The position numbers and the translations under genes were made by a program. 64,000 nucleotides of DNA from Stentor coeruleus (Eukaryota; Ciliophora; Heterotrichea; Heterotrichida; Stentoridae), in the NCBI GenBank assembly GCA_001970955.1, contig MPUH01000113.1:1-64000 (forward strand), read 5' to 3'. Shown here piece by piece: positions 9,039 through 18,880 of this stretch. The notes beneath the pieces are model-generated. The model was not told where the DNA came from. It did no database searches and worked only from the letters and a program-made list of their open reading frames with translations. The number at the start of each line of letters is the position of its first letter. The first letter of the stretch is position 1.

Positions 9039-10433
9039 ATGAAGATGCTTTTTAGGTATTTTACTAAGGTACCTAGCATTGTTTCACCTTTGCAGAATTT
9101 TTTAGCTAATAAAGCACAAAAAAATTTTTTGGCAGAGATTGGGAGGATGCAAAGATCAGAAATGCCTAAATTTAAAGAACAGATAGCTTTACTTAAAGAT
9201 TTAGAGATGCCGTCAATGTTTAGGATGAAAGATTTTCCTAATGAAAAGCTTATTTCATTGTTGAAAGCTTACACAATGCTGGAACAAGGGTCAAGTAGGT
9301 TTTTCAATAATATTTTCCAACAAATCAAAAAAAGAATAAATTCGTTTAGTCATGAAGAACTTAGTACTATTGTTTACTTTCTTTCTAATGTTAAACAGAC
9401 AGATGAGATTTTTGCTATGGTTGAACATATATTGATGAATGATCCATTTAATATGCCTCATGAAATTATTGGAAAGTTATCTTTTGCTTATTCGATAAAG
9501 AAAATTCATAGTCCAGATTTGTTTAAGGTTTTATCAAATATTTTTTGTGTTTGTAATGAAAAAATATCTCCTGAGAATGGGTATCTTTTTCTTACAGGGA
9601 TTTATAAAGTAGGACAAGTATCAGCTGCTTTAAAAAGTAAAGTAGAAACATGGGTTTTGGCTAATTGGGATTCTTTTGCTTCAAGTGAGATTTCACATAT
9701 AATTTATATATTGTTCAAGTTGGATTTGATTGACTTTGCAATATCGCAAATACAGAAAATAGACCTTGAGTCACAAACTGTTATGGATATTGATAAAATC
9801 CTTGGCTGCTTTATAGAAAAAAACATAAAAATACCGGATTTTTTACTTGACCACCTTTATAAGACTATTCAAGACTTGGAAATTGCTCAGAATGAACTTA
9901 TAGGATTGACGTATACACTTGAATTTGTTGAAGATAATAAGAAATATTATATGGCTATGCAAAAAGTCTTAGAAAAAACATTCCATCTGATTTCAAGTTA
10001 TGAAAAAACACATATTTTCATAGCTACTATATCAGTAAAACAAGAGTCTACAGATTTTCTTGAGCTTTTTAAACCTTTTTTTACTTCAGAATTGACATTA
10101 GATATGATTTTAAGTATTCTTCCAGTTTTTACTAAAAGGAAAAATGTTTTTTTACCATATACTAAGGGAGTTTTTGATTCTCTTAGTCAAATGATTCAAG
10201 GAAAAGTACTTAAAACTCAAGAACTTATCATGTGCGCTTATAGTTTATGTATAGCTGAATATAATGATGAACAATTCTGGCAGATTATATTGAAAGCTTT
10301 GACTTATACAAAGATTAGCTCTGCTGAAGAATATATACAAGCTAAAAAAACAGTTAAAGAAATAGGTAAACTAGGTATTGATGTGACACAGTGCCTTGGA
10401 GCTCTAGAATCTAGATATGAGGTTAGTAATTAA
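9039..10433 (+). CDS. Helical-repeat protein, probably mitochondrial (FASTK/OPR-like)
   Basis: This 464-aa protein is predicted almost wholly alpha-helical, in repeated blocks of roughly 35-40 residues such as 'SFSHEELSTIVYFLSNV' and 'MPHEIIGKLSFAYSI'. That pattern is typical of FASTK-type and octotricopeptide-like organellar RNA-binding proteins. The N-terminus (MKMLFRYFTKVPSIVS...) is basic and aromatic with few acids, consistent with a mitochondrial presequence. I see no RAP domain at its end. The ATG is 2 nt after the stop of the upstream gene; a second in-frame Met lies two codons on. The convergent neighbour at 10695-12293 has the same style of repeats plus a RAP-like end. Assignment rests on fold style, not on a diagnostic motif. 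Confidence 0.55.
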   Translation: MKMLFRYFTKVPSIVSPLQNFLANKAQKNFLAEIGRMQRSEMPKFKEQIALLKDLEMPSMFRMKDFPNEKLISLLKAYTMLEQGSSRFFNNIFQQIKKRINSFSHEELSTIVYFLSNVKQTDEIFAMVEHILMNDPFNMPHEIIGKLSFAYSIKKIHSPDLFKVLSNIFCVCNEKISPENGYLFLTGIYKVGQVSAALKSKVETWVLANWDSFASSEISHIIYILFKLDLIDFAISQIQKIDLESQTVMDIDKILGCFIEKNIKIPDFLLDHLYKTIQDLEIAQNELIGLTYTLEFVEDNKKYYMAMQKVLEKTFHLISSYEKTHIFIATISVKQESTDFLELFKPFFTSELTLDMILSILPVFTKRKNVFLPYTKGVFDSLSQMIQGKVLKTQELIMCAYSLCIAEYNDEQFWQIILKALTYTKISSAEEYIQAKKTVKEIGKLGIDVTQCLGALESRYEVSN

Positions 10434-10694
10434 ATTTAGATATAGGAAAAAAGAATATTATCAATAATTTATAATAGTTTAGTAGTTTTAATAGGTATAA
10501 GCTCGAGTATGAGTTTTTTTTTTTCAGTTAATCAAGTTATATATATATATTTTTTTTTTAAATCATTAGTAAGGGTTATTATGGTTATTTGATAAATTAT
10601 AATTCTTAATATCCTTATTATCTAAATATTATGTAAAATATACATCAATCTATATTTTCATATCTATTAAAAACTATAATATTCGTAAAGAGAA

Positions 10695-12293
10695 TTACTT
10701 TTTAGTTTTTCCTGAAGGCTCTGGATTCAATAACGGCTTTATGAAATCCAAGAAATTCTTATCACGTTCTGCCTTACTATTAGCATTCTCTGAAACCTCC
10801 TGATAGTTCATCCTAATAATTTTGAAACCCAATAATTCAAGCCATTTACACCGGATTTCAAAACTATTCGCTATTTTGTAATGACGTTTAGGCTCTTTAA
10901 TAATTCTATTATCTTCTTCCCACTTACCAATTAAATGGTATTTTGGCATAGCAAGCATAATACCAACTTTTTGTGGCATCCATGCCCAATGAAAATAATC
11001 ATGATTACTATAGCTAAAAGGTCCAACAACTGGTTGATCTAAAAATCTTAACCATCTTTCAAATTCTTTGAATTGTTTTGTGTTGATTTCAGTACTATAA
11101 GTTTTATACCTTCCTCCATCAAAAAGGTATCCAGTTTTTTCAAGTCTTTCAATGAATTCGTCAGTCACTAAATGTTTATAAAATCTATTAAGATAAAATT
11201 GTAGCTTTTTAATATCTTGATACTCATAATCAGGCATATTTTTATTCGTTGTATTTTCAACAAGTTTCTTTAATATTTCCTCATCTTTGCATTCAGTACT
11301 AACAGCATACTTAGATATTTTAATATAATCTTCATTTCCCATATTCTGTTTAATCAATCCATTTGTGATATTCAATATTTCCTTATTGCAAACTTCTCTC
11401 TGACTTAAAGCCAAAGCAAAATCAACAGCATTATTATAATTGAATTCCTTTCTTTTTTCCATAACTTTGCCTAAAATCCCTTTGTATAACTCATCACTTC
11501 CTAAGTTGTTATAAAAAAACCCTGAAGCTACATCAGCTAAATTATCTAAACTCATTCTTTTTACTCTTCTATGCAAAAGGTCACTTTGCAAAGCATCAGT
11601 CAAAGGATAAATTGTATCAATACTAGAAAATTCAATGCTTGCTTTACCAAGTCCAGCACAAATAGTAGCAAATTGATCATCAGAAAACTCAGTTACTTTA
11701 TCAATAAGCACAGGAGAAATAAGTTCAATAAAAGCTTTACAAAAATCAGAATGCGCTGGGTCTTTAATTGTTGGTATCGGGGCTTTTGGATGGTTATAAT
11801 GAGTAAAAACAGTATAAACTGACATAGCTAAGGTATTTAAGTCAGTCTCTGTGATAATTTCTTTATGTAAGCATGAAAGTGCCTCTGTATAAAAGCTGCC
11901 TGATGCTGTTGAACTAAAAGCTGTAAGGATAGAAATCAGTTCTAGACAACTCATATGTGGGAGTAAAGATTTAGCCTTGTTTTCTAACCACGAATGAAGA
12001 GCGGGTCTACCTAGGTATGATTCTAATAATAATGGGCTTCTATAACAGAGAGAGAACTTAAACCTTGCTAATTCACGAGGAGTTAGTTGGGGTTGTTTTT
12101 GTAAAGCTTCATCACGGATTGTTTTCCACTCTTTTACATCTGAAATCCCTTGGACTATGGATATATTAAATGCTTTATCTACTATGCTGTTTAGAGTTTT
12201 TGGGGACTCAGAAAACTCAGGCAAAAGCTTGTAAAACACTTGAAGGGATTTCAGTGCACTAGAGTTATGATGAATTATAGTCCTTGAAGCCAT
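10695..12293 (-). CDS. FASTK/RAP-type organellar RNA-binding protein
   Basis: This 532-aa helical-repeat protein contains blocks such as 'LTPRELARFKFSLCYRS', 'MSCLELISILTAFSS', 'FSDDQFATICAGLGKASI' and 'MSLDNLADVASGFFYN'. The C-terminal part (about residues 440-505) ends in a RAP-like pattern: a hydrophobic strand (GIMLAMPKYHLIG), a basic loop, then 'RCKWLELLGFKIIRMNYQEV', matching the LeuGlyxxVxxxxxxEW core of RAP domains. Family members process or stabilise mitochondrial or plastid transcripts; the mitochondrial location is inferred. A Lys-rich tail follows. The gene is a single ORF and converges on the helical-repeat gene ending at 10433. Confidence 0.65.
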   Translation of the reverse strand: MASRTIIHHNSSALKSLQVFYKLLPEFSESPKTLNSIVDKAFNISIVQGISDVKEWKTIRDEALQKQPQLTPRELARFKFSLCYRSPLLLESYLGRPALHSWLENKAKSLLPHMSCLELISILTAFSSTASGSFYTEALSCLHKEIITETDLNTLAMSVYTVFTHYNHPKAPIPTIKDPAHSDFCKAFIELISPVLIDKVTEFSDDQFATICAGLGKASIEFSSIDTIYPLTDALQSDLLHRRVKRMSLDNLADVASGFFYNNLGSDELYKGILGKVMEKRKEFNYNNAVDFALALSQREVCNKEILNITNGLIKQNMGNEDYIKISKYAVSTECKDEEILKKLVENTTNKNMPDYEYQDIKKLQFYLNRFYKHLVTDEFIERLEKTGYLFDGGRYKTYSTEINTKQFKEFERWLRFLDQPVVGPFSYSNHDYFHWAWMPQKVGIMLAMPKYHLIGKWEEDNRIIKEPKRHYKIANSFEIRCKWLELLGFKIIRMNYQEVSENANSKAERDKNFLDFIKPLLNPEPSGKTKK

Positions 12294-12400
12294 CTTTTAT
12301 ATATATTTTTGTTTTTGGTTATGCACTTTTGGTTTATTAGCAAAGAAAATTGTGGGTTTTGGATAAAAAGCAGATTGAAAATTTAAATTATTATTAAATA

Positions 12401-13444
12401 ATGGATGGAAGTGACGTTCTAAGCTTTATAAGAAAGCCAGATTATTATCATTCTCCGAAATCAGTTTATGATCGTCTATATCTAGATTTCTCAAAACGAA
12501 CTCATGAGAATAAGCTCAGCCAGTCATCCAGTACCTCTATTTTACCAAAACCCCATGTCATACAAAAACCTGAAGGACGAATTGAGGATTCTCTAATGCA
12601 GAAACAAGAAGCATTAAAAACCAAATTAAAGCTCCTAAAATCCAAATACCAAGCCGAAGAAGTCAAAGAATTACAATCTGCTCCATCAATAAATCCAGTC
12701 TCAAAAATCCTCGCAACACAAAACGATGAAAAGTCTCGGAATATGAGATCAAAATACATAATTTCCATTCTCTCCACTTCAAGATTCACAAAAATGGCCC
12801 GAAATGCTTCAAATCGATACATTAAATCAGCTGAAATCGATCTTGGAAAACTTTCAGGTAAAAAACCCCCTCCTAAGGTAGAACCAAAGCAAGAAATCGC
12901 AAGTTTAGATAAAAACTTTTATTTGCAACAGCTTAGAAAAGTTGTTAATGCCAGACCAAAAATAATGGAACCTGAAGAACCTCCTACAATTCTTGAAATG
13001 AGTGTTGTTGATAGAAATCAGCATTGGGTTAAGGTAAAAGCTAAAAATTTAGAAAAAATTAAACAGAGCATGATAGATAAAGATTTAGAAGGATGCACTT
13101 TTACACCGATTTTAACCCCAAGAATGAAACTTGAAAAACCTTCACGATATATGCAAAGAGAAAGTGCAAGATCTAGATCAGTTAATACTTCTTATTCACA
13201 GTTATATTTTTGTAAGAAACAAAGCAATGTTAATTCTAGTAAATATTCAGAAAAAAGTAGTAGCCCAAGTCCAAGACAAAAATATAAGGAAAATCATAAT
13301 CAAACAACAGGTAATTCAAATATTTATAGCCCACTTGCCCCTACATCACAAAAATTTTCATTTAGAGCTGGGATGGATGTTAGAAAGTTTATGGATGTAG
13401 CGCAAAAAGGAAGTAGGTATGAGTCTACAAAGAATTTCTCTTAG
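12401..13444 (+). CDS. Basic 'RLYxD / CTFxP' motif protein, cytoskeletal type
   Basis: This 347-aa basic, mostly disordered protein has short helical stretches. It contains 'YDRLYLDFSKRTHENKL' near residue 25, a Lys-rich heptad region at about 65-90 and 'GCTFTPILTPRMK' at about 230. The pairing of an RLY-plus-basic helix with a CTFxP turn also occurs several times in the protein encoded at 15267-17732. Such motifs recur in ciliate and trypanosome cytoskeletal proteins of unknown function. The C-terminus is rich in Ser, Asn and Lys. The start is 107 nt from the divergent RAP-type gene. No enzymatic domain is visible. Confidence 0.65.
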   Translation: MDGSDVLSFIRKPDYYHSPKSVYDRLYLDFSKRTHENKLSQSSSTSILPKPHVIQKPEGRIEDSLMQKQEALKTKLKLLKSKYQAEEVKELQSAPSINPVSKILATQNDEKSRNMRSKYIISILSTSRFTKMARNASNRYIKSAEIDLGKLSGKKPPPKVEPKQEIASLDKNFYLQQLRKVVNARPKIMEPEEPPTILEMSVVDRNQHWVKVKAKNLEKIKQSMIDKDLEGCTFTPILTPRMKLEKPSRYMQRESARSRSVNTSYSQLYFCKKQSNVNSSKYSEKSSSPSPRQKYKENHNQTTGNSNIYSPLAPTSQKFSFRAGMDVRKFMDVAQKGSRYESTKNFS

Positions 13445-13624
13445 ATAATAATAATCATCATATTTAACAAAGTAAAAGTTTTAATAATTATAATAAAGTT
13501 ATGCATTTTAGATAAATTATAGTTTTTAGAATTCATTGATGATATGATTGTATAACTGATGAAGTAATGAGAAATTTAGTAAGATTTTTAAGTGTATTTT
13601 TATTAGCTATTTTATTTTTATTAC

Positions 13625-15094
13625 ATGTCTGAAATCCTTCCTTTTAGTAAGAAAGATTTTACAAGGCCAAATCAAGCTGGAGTTAAGTCAAATTCTAACA
13701 TTCATAATGGGCTTTATGAAATCAGAGAATTTCCTACAAATCGTCCAATCACTGCTGCGGAAAACATACTTGGAAGGCCACCAAGAAGCAATAGTAAAAT
13801 GAGCAAGCCAAAAGATCCACAAAATGAAACATATCAATTATTAATGAATAAGCAAAGACTTGCATTGAGTAATCCAATAATTCTATCAAAAGATTCTGAA
13901 ATAAAGGTCGGTCTATCTAACGTAGCTAGTGGTAGAAAAACGGTAATTTCACCAGTTTCACACCGACCTGTTACTTACAATAATAACCCAATCACAGGTT
14001 TACTGAAAAAACCTAACCCTCGGACTATAGGCTTTCCACATAAAAGTGAGGAAAAAATCTTGACAGAAAGTTTATCAAATTATACAATCAAAAAAATAAT
14101 CGGTAAAGGCGCATATGCAACAGTAAGACTAGGCTATCACAATGACACAAATAAAAAAGTTGCAATAAAAACCTACGACAAATATCAAATAATCGACCCA
14201 ACAAAAAGGGCAAACATGTTTCGCGAAATCGAAATACTGAAAAAACTTGACCATCCTCATATTATAAAATTATACGAAACTGTTGATACACCAAAACATT
14301 TTCATCTAATTCTTGAATATATTTCTGGTATGTCATTATATTCATATATAAAATCTAAGCCTAATTCTTATCTTGATGAAACAGAGGCTAAAAGGATATT
14401 CAAACAAATTCTTGGGGCTTTGGATTATTGTCATAATAAATTTATTGCTCATAGGGATATTAAACTTGATAATATTTTACTTGACAGGAAAAACAATGTG
14501 AAAATTATTGACTTTGGTTTTTCAACTATGAATTCAAATGATGAGAAATCTAGGGTATTTTGTGGTACACCAAGTTATATGGCCCCTGAAATTGTTGGTA
14601 GAAAAGACTATTTTGGAATGCAAGCTGATGTTTGGGCTCTTGGGATACTTTTATATGCAATGTTATGTGGTAAAATGCCTTTTAAAGCTTATAATGATAA
14701 AGAACTTTATAGGAGAATAGAAAAAGGTTGTTTTACTTTACCTCATACAATGTCTGAGAATGTAAAAAATATTATTAATAGGATGCTTGAAGTTAATCCT
14801 AAAAAAAGACCTATTGTAAAAGCGTTACTTGAAGATGAATGGATCGCTGCGTGTGGAATGTTTCATTGGACTGCACAGAATTTTATTGTTAGACCAACTA
14901 CTGAGTCTAATTCTTTAGATCTTGATATAATATCGGGAATTGTAATTTTTAAACAGAAAAAATTTGGGTTCACAGAAGATCAAATTCTTAAAGATATTCA
15001 TAATGAAAAAAGTCAAGTTTCTTTATTGTATAGAAGGATAAAAAGTAGAGGAAGAGAATCTATTGAGAGACATTTAACATTGAAAGATATGTAG
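13625..15094 (+). CDS. Ser/Thr protein kinase, CAMK-like (AMPK/MARK type)
   Basis: This 489-aa protein has about 150 disordered residues, then a complete kinase domain (about 152-405). Visible elements are the Gly loop GKGAYATVRLG, the VAIK lysine, HRDIKLDN in the catalytic loop, DFG, a GTPSYMAPE activation segment and DVWALGILLY. The GTPSYMAPEI end and the PFKAYNDKELYRRI segment resemble CAMKL kinases such as AMPK, MARK and NIM1. All catalytic residues are present, so it should be active. The C-terminal 85 residues carry no recognised domain, although 'FGFTEDQILKDIHNEK' could act like a degenerate UBA. It is probably one member of a large ciliate kinase expansion. Confidence 0.88.
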   Translation: MSEILPFSKKDFTRPNQAGVKSNSNIHNGLYEIREFPTNRPITAAENILGRPPRSNSKMSKPKDPQNETYQLLMNKQRLALSNPIILSKDSEIKVGLSNVASGRKTVISPVSHRPVTYNNNPITGLLKKPNPRTIGFPHKSEEKILTESLSNYTIKKIIGKGAYATVRLGYHNDTNKKVAIKTYDKYQIIDPTKRANMFREIEILKKLDHPHIIKLYETVDTPKHFHLILEYISGMSLYSYIKSKPNSYLDETEAKRIFKQILGALDYCHNKFIAHRDIKLDNILLDRKNNVKIIDFGFSTMNSNDEKSRVFCGTPSYMAPEIVGRKDYFGMQADVWALGILLYAMLCGKMPFKAYNDKELYRRIEKGCFTLPHTMSENVKNIINRMLEVNPKKRPIVKALLEDEWIAACGMFHWTAQNFIVRPTTESNSLDLDIISGIVIFKQKKFGFTEDQILKDIHNEKSQVSLLYRRIKSRGRESIERHLTLKDM

Positions 15095-15266
15095 TTATAT
15101 GATATAGATATCCAGATTGCAGATAGTATAATAAATATTATTGAATTAAATATGAAAGTAAAGAATTATAAAATAAATTACTACTTTTAAGTTTATTTTT
15201 ACTATTAAAAAGTTTTAAAATGATAAAAAAATATTTTGCTAATTTCTATTTTTATTACCTTAACTT

Positions 15267-17732
15267 CTACCCGTTGTTTTCTTCACTTTTCGGAGGTTCT
15301 TCCACCTTATTTTCCTCTGTCTTTGGAACTTCCTCAGTTTTCGGAGGTTCTTCTTGAGTTTTTGACGAGATATCTTCAGTTTTTTGCGGTTCCTCTAAAG
15401 GTTTTAGTGAAGCATCATCGGTTTTCTGTTGTTCTTCTTGTGGTTTCACATTATTTTCTTCATTTAAATTCATATTAGGACTTATATCTTTATCTTCTTT
15501 TGCTTCAGTTATTGATTCTAAATTTTTTCCTTCTTCCACAACTTTCTTAGGAGAAGTTTTTCTATTACTTCTTGGGGACTTTACAATTTTAGCTCCTTTT
15601 CCAAGTTCTTTTGGTGAACTTATTGATTTTTTTTCTTTCAATTCTTCCCTAGCTTGCATTCTTTGTACAAAGTCATTAATATTCCCAGGATTTTTTTCAA
15701 GTACTTTAGGGGCAAAAGTGCATTCTTCAAGATCTTCTTTTTCTTGTTTTTCCTTACTAGTTTTAACTAACTGTTCTTTTTTTTCTTTGTTTTTTTCAGC
15801 TAAGTTATAAAGAATTACTCCCTTATGAGTTGAACGAGGATCAATTCCTTCTCCAAGTTTTGAATAATCATGAGTTGATTTAGTATAAATCGATGGCAAT
15901 TCTTCAGTTTTTGGTTTAAAACTACATTCTTTTAATTGCTCTGCTTCTGCCTTTTGTTTAAGTTGCTGAATTTTTTTTTCTTTTTTCGACTGTTCTGATA
16001 ATAAATTATCTTCTATTTTCCCTGGTTCTCTATGAGCACTTCTCCATTTCTCAGCAAGTTCATTACTTTGAGCAATCATTTCAGGTTGGAATGTTGGTTC
16101 ATTTAAATTCTTAAAAGTTTGGTTGATTGTGCTTTTATTGGTCACATCACATCTGTTTGTATATAATTGTTTATATTTTTTATGAAGTTTTATAGTTTCT
16201 TCTTTTGAAATCTTGACTTGTATACTCTCACTTTCCATCCATTCTTCCCATAATCCCATAACCCCTAAAAGTACAGCTAGAACTGATTCTTTACTAACTA
16301 AAGCAGCCTCATCTTCAGAAAAAAGTCTCCATATTTGCATTGTTGTTATCCTGTCAACTTCTTCTTTTTCTTCTCTTATAAAATAAAGGCTTCGAGAAAT
16401 GTCTAGAAGTTGATTGTAATTGAGTTTACTAGAATCTTCAGTTTGTATTTCAGCTAGGCAGTCATTGAAATCTCTTTTAAATTTTTCTGCTAAGAATTTT
16501 TCTGAGTTTGAAGTTAAGAATTTCGTTTGAGGTGAGTTTTGGGTGTTGACTGTTTTATTTTTTCTTCTAAGAGCATCTTCATAAAGGATGTTTTCGATCT
16601 TACCTTGTCTTGCTAGATTTTTAGATTTTGGGTTTATTGTTGGACGGAAAAACACTTCTTGTTCTTCTACTGTTTTATTAGGGTCTGATAGAAGTTCTTT
16701 ATCTTTAATACTACTTGATTCTTTACTTGAATCTTTTATTTCAACTTTTGCTTCTTCTCCTTCAATAATTGGTTTTTCACCTTCAGGGATGATTTCAGGA
16801 ACATCATTAGTTATGTCTTTTTCTTTATTCTCTTTTTCTTTAGGTTCCTTTTGTATTTGGACTTCTATTTCGTGAAGCTGTTTATGTGCTTGTGTTTTAG
16901 ATTGATTATAAAGTCTTTCATGTATAGGTACTTCATCCTTTACTTTTTTAGACAATATTTCCTTGGATTTCTCGCATATTTTCGGCTTATAAGTGAGTTC
17001 TTCAGGATTATCTTGTTTTTCTTGATTTTTTTTCGACTCTACCATTGCATCTTCCTGCCTTTTTTTCTTTTTTTCAATATAATCATCAAGTTTCTTGTTA
17101 AAATCTTTTGGGTTTTGTTTAGCTTCTTTCTTGGTGTTAGTTTTAGGTTTAAAAGTACATGCATCAAGTTGTTCTTTCATCATTTTCTCTTTGAGCTCTT
17201 CATTTTTCTTTTTATAGTCCTCAGCTTTCTTATAAAACCTCTGATTTACATCCACAGTTTTTGATATTTTCTTATTAGATTCTTCTAGTAATTCATTTAT
17301 TTTACTTTCATCATGAATGATAGGAGCTTTTGTTTGAGATAAAACTGCTGCACTACGCTGAATATTTTTTTTAATAAAATCTTTTTGACTCGATTGGCTT
17401 AGCTTAGCAGGAGGAGTTGTGCAATTTAAAAGAGCAATTGTCGCATGCTTGTCAAAATTCATATTAAGTTCATCAATAATATGCTTTTTAGCTTTGGCTC
17501 CAGCTTTTTTTAAAATTGGTTTGTTAGCTTTTGCATTTGGCCCTTCATCTTTGGTTTCTTCCTTGATAACATTTTCGGGAGATTTTTCCTGTTCAGGAGG
17601 TTTTTCCTGAGTTCCCTGCTCAGCTGGGGGAGGATTTTCTTTAATTTCTTCTTGTGGTGGGTTTTCTTTGGATTGTGGTTCTTCAGCTTTAACTTCTATT
17701 GGAGGATCTCCGTTTGAATTCCCTTCAGACAT
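15267..17732 (-). CDS. Long acidic-basic protein with repeated CTFxPK motifs and an EF-hand-like core
   Basis: This 821-aa protein has an N-terminal Pro/Glu/Lys-rich tail and a C-terminal tail of degenerate 'PKTEE' repeats, whose DNA forms a short low-complexity array at about 15280-15440. Between them are several copies of a module: RFY/RLY, a Lys/Glu helix, then CTFKPK, LTYKPK, CSFKPK or CTFAPK (about residues 190, 250, 640 and 700). The centre (about 430-510) is a helical EF-hand-like segment around 'RLFSEDEAALVSKESVLAVL'. It is related in style to the protein at 12401-13444. A structural role along microtubules or the cortex is plausible but not shown. No stop codon or intron interrupts the frame. 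Confidence 0.65.
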   Translation of the reverse strand: MSEGNSNGDPPIEVKAEEPQSKENPPQEEIKENPPPAEQGTQEKPPEQEKSPENVIKEETKDEGPNAKANKPILKKAGAKAKKHIIDELNMNFDKHATIALLNCTTPPAKLSQSSQKDFIKKNIQRSAAVLSQTKAPIIHDESKINELLEESNKKISKTVDVNQRFYKKAEDYKKKNEELKEKMMKEQLDACTFKPKTNTKKEAKQNPKDFNKKLDDYIEKKKKRQEDAMVESKKNQEKQDNPEELTYKPKICEKSKEILSKKVKDEVPIHERLYNQSKTQAHKQLHEIEVQIQKEPKEKENKEKDITNDVPEIIPEGEKPIIEGEEAKVEIKDSSKESSSIKDKELLSDPNKTVEEQEVFFRPTINPKSKNLARQGKIENILYEDALRRKNKTVNTQNSPQTKFLTSNSEKFLAEKFKRDFNDCLAEIQTEDSSKLNYNQLLDISRSLYFIREEKEEVDRITTMQIWRLFSEDEAALVSKESVLAVLLGVMGLWEEWMESESIQVKISKEETIKLHKKYKQLYTNRCDVTNKSTINQTFKNLNEPTFQPEMIAQSNELAEKWRSAHREPGKIEDNLLSEQSKKEKKIQQLKQKAEAEQLKECSFKPKTEELPSIYTKSTHDYSKLGEGIDPRSTHKGVILYNLAEKNKEKKEQLVKTSKEKQEKEDLEECTFAPKVLEKNPGNINDFVQRMQAREELKEKKSISSPKELGKGAKIVKSPRSNRKTSPKKVVEEGKNLESITEAKEDKDISPNMNLNEENNVKPQEEQQKTDDASLKPLEEPQKTEDISSKTQEEPPKTEEVPKTEENKVEEPPKSEENNG

Positions 17733-18253
17733 TATATTGTTAAGATTTAAATAAATGCCCTTTATGCATTATGTAAAGCCTGGGCATATTTTGATTTTTA
17801 AAATGAAAGGCTAGGATTTATTTGTGAATGGTATATGATTATTAGGCTTGAAAAAGAATTAAAAATAGTATTGACTTTAAGGATAAGCTTGGTTTTAACT
17901 AAAGTTTAAGATTTGATGATTAAAATTGATGTAATATTTTATCTTGTTAAACTAAGTTTTATTTTTTGTTTTAATTCTTGAGAAAGCTTTGCTAACTACT
18001 TTTTTTTTTAACGTTTGCTTATTGCTGATTTTTATTTCGTTTCTACTTTTAATTTTCTTCCATTTTCTCTATAGGTCTTAAGCTTTCTAAAGTACTATTT
18101 AACATTTGATTATCTTATTTAAACTCTTAGGGAATAATAAACTATATAATAAAACCAGCTTATTAATAAAGAAGTTCTACTTTACGATTATTGTCAAGCC
18201 ATTATATTATTTTATTTAGCCAAACAGAAACATAATTATATTACCGCTATTGA
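17733..18253. other. Intergenic region between divergent genes
   Basis: 521 bases separate two divergent start codons. There is no ORF, RNA gene or repeat that I can support. The left part is G/T-rich on the plus strand and the right part is richer in C, so both halves are G-poor when read in their own gene's sense direction, as expected for two promoter/leader regions. Confidence 0.5.
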
Positions 18254-18880
18254 ATGGAATCGTGCAAAGAAAAAGATAAAACCCGTAGAGAAACTGGGCT
18301 TTCAGACAAAACAAACGTTCGGAGAAATCAAGTATCTTTTCAAGATCACAAGTCAGAAAAACAAGGTGAAGTTTCTACATCTGACCCAACAGATTCAAGG
18401 ATAAAAATACCAGATTTAGCATTTATTTTTAACCCAATTCGCGATGAAATAAAACCTTATCATATGGACGGTGATACAACAATGTATACTGAAACTTCAA
18501 TTGCCAGAAGAAACTCTTTAAAATCAGATTCACAAGTTGTAGAAAGTATAAACGATTTCATGAGTTTATATCAAAGTGATGGATTAGGAAACATAAATAA
18601 AAGAGAATATGAAAGAATGTATAACAAAATGTGCAATATTTTAAGAGTTAATATAGAACCTGTAGAATATAAAAGAATACTTGAAGAAGATTGGAAAAAA
18701 GATTCAAAGGGTTATGAAAAAATGACAAGAGAAATGATTTTCGATAGCTTATTTGAACTTTGTGATATATGGTGTCCTAATATTGATCCAAATGAATATA
18801 AAGCGTTTTTTGAACAGCTGAAGTTTAGAATAAGGTATGAAGGACAAAAAGATATGACTGCATATGATATTCTCAAATAA
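18254..18880 (+). CDS. Small EF-hand-like protein
   Basis: This 208-aa protein has a disordered basic N-terminus (about 1-95) followed by two helix-loop-helix style segments. One is 'DFMSLYQSDGLGNINKREYERM'-like at about 98-120. The other is 'KKDSKGYEKMTREMIFDSL'-like at about 145-165. It closes with an acidic-aromatic helix around 'ELCDIWCPNIDPNEY', a pattern I associate with many ciliate EF-hand-type cytoskeletal proteins. The loops lack a full set of calcium ligands, so binding is uncertain. Function unknown. The gene is flanked by two long AT-rich gaps. Confidence 0.6.
   Translation: MESCKEKDKTRRETGLSDKTNVRRNQVSFQDHKSEKQGEVSTSDPTDSRIKIPDLAFIFNPIRDEIKPYHMDGDTTMYTETSIARRNSLKSDSQVVESINDFMSLYQSDGLGNINKREYERMYNKMCNILRVNIEPVEYKRILEEDWKKDSKGYEKMTREMIFDSLFELCDIWCPNIDPNEYKAFFEQLKFRIRYEGQKDMTAYDILK

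Noticed and set aside
10425-10445. Intron at the end of the 9039-10433 gene
   Set aside because: The only GT...AG options are 14 or 18 bases, lack the consensus and lead quickly to stops.
15094-15140. 17-base intron at the end of the kinase gene adding six codons
   Set aside because: The candidate lacks T9-A10 and adds only a few residues before another stop.
15280-15440. Possible minisatellite array
   Set aside because: It is degenerate coding low-complexity (PKTEE-like repeats), not a separate noncoding repeat.
16851-17264. Plus-strand ORF of 137 codons, hydrophobic
   Set aside because: Antisense shadow of the Lys/Glu-rich CTFxPK protein; the apparent hydrophobicity is a complement effect.
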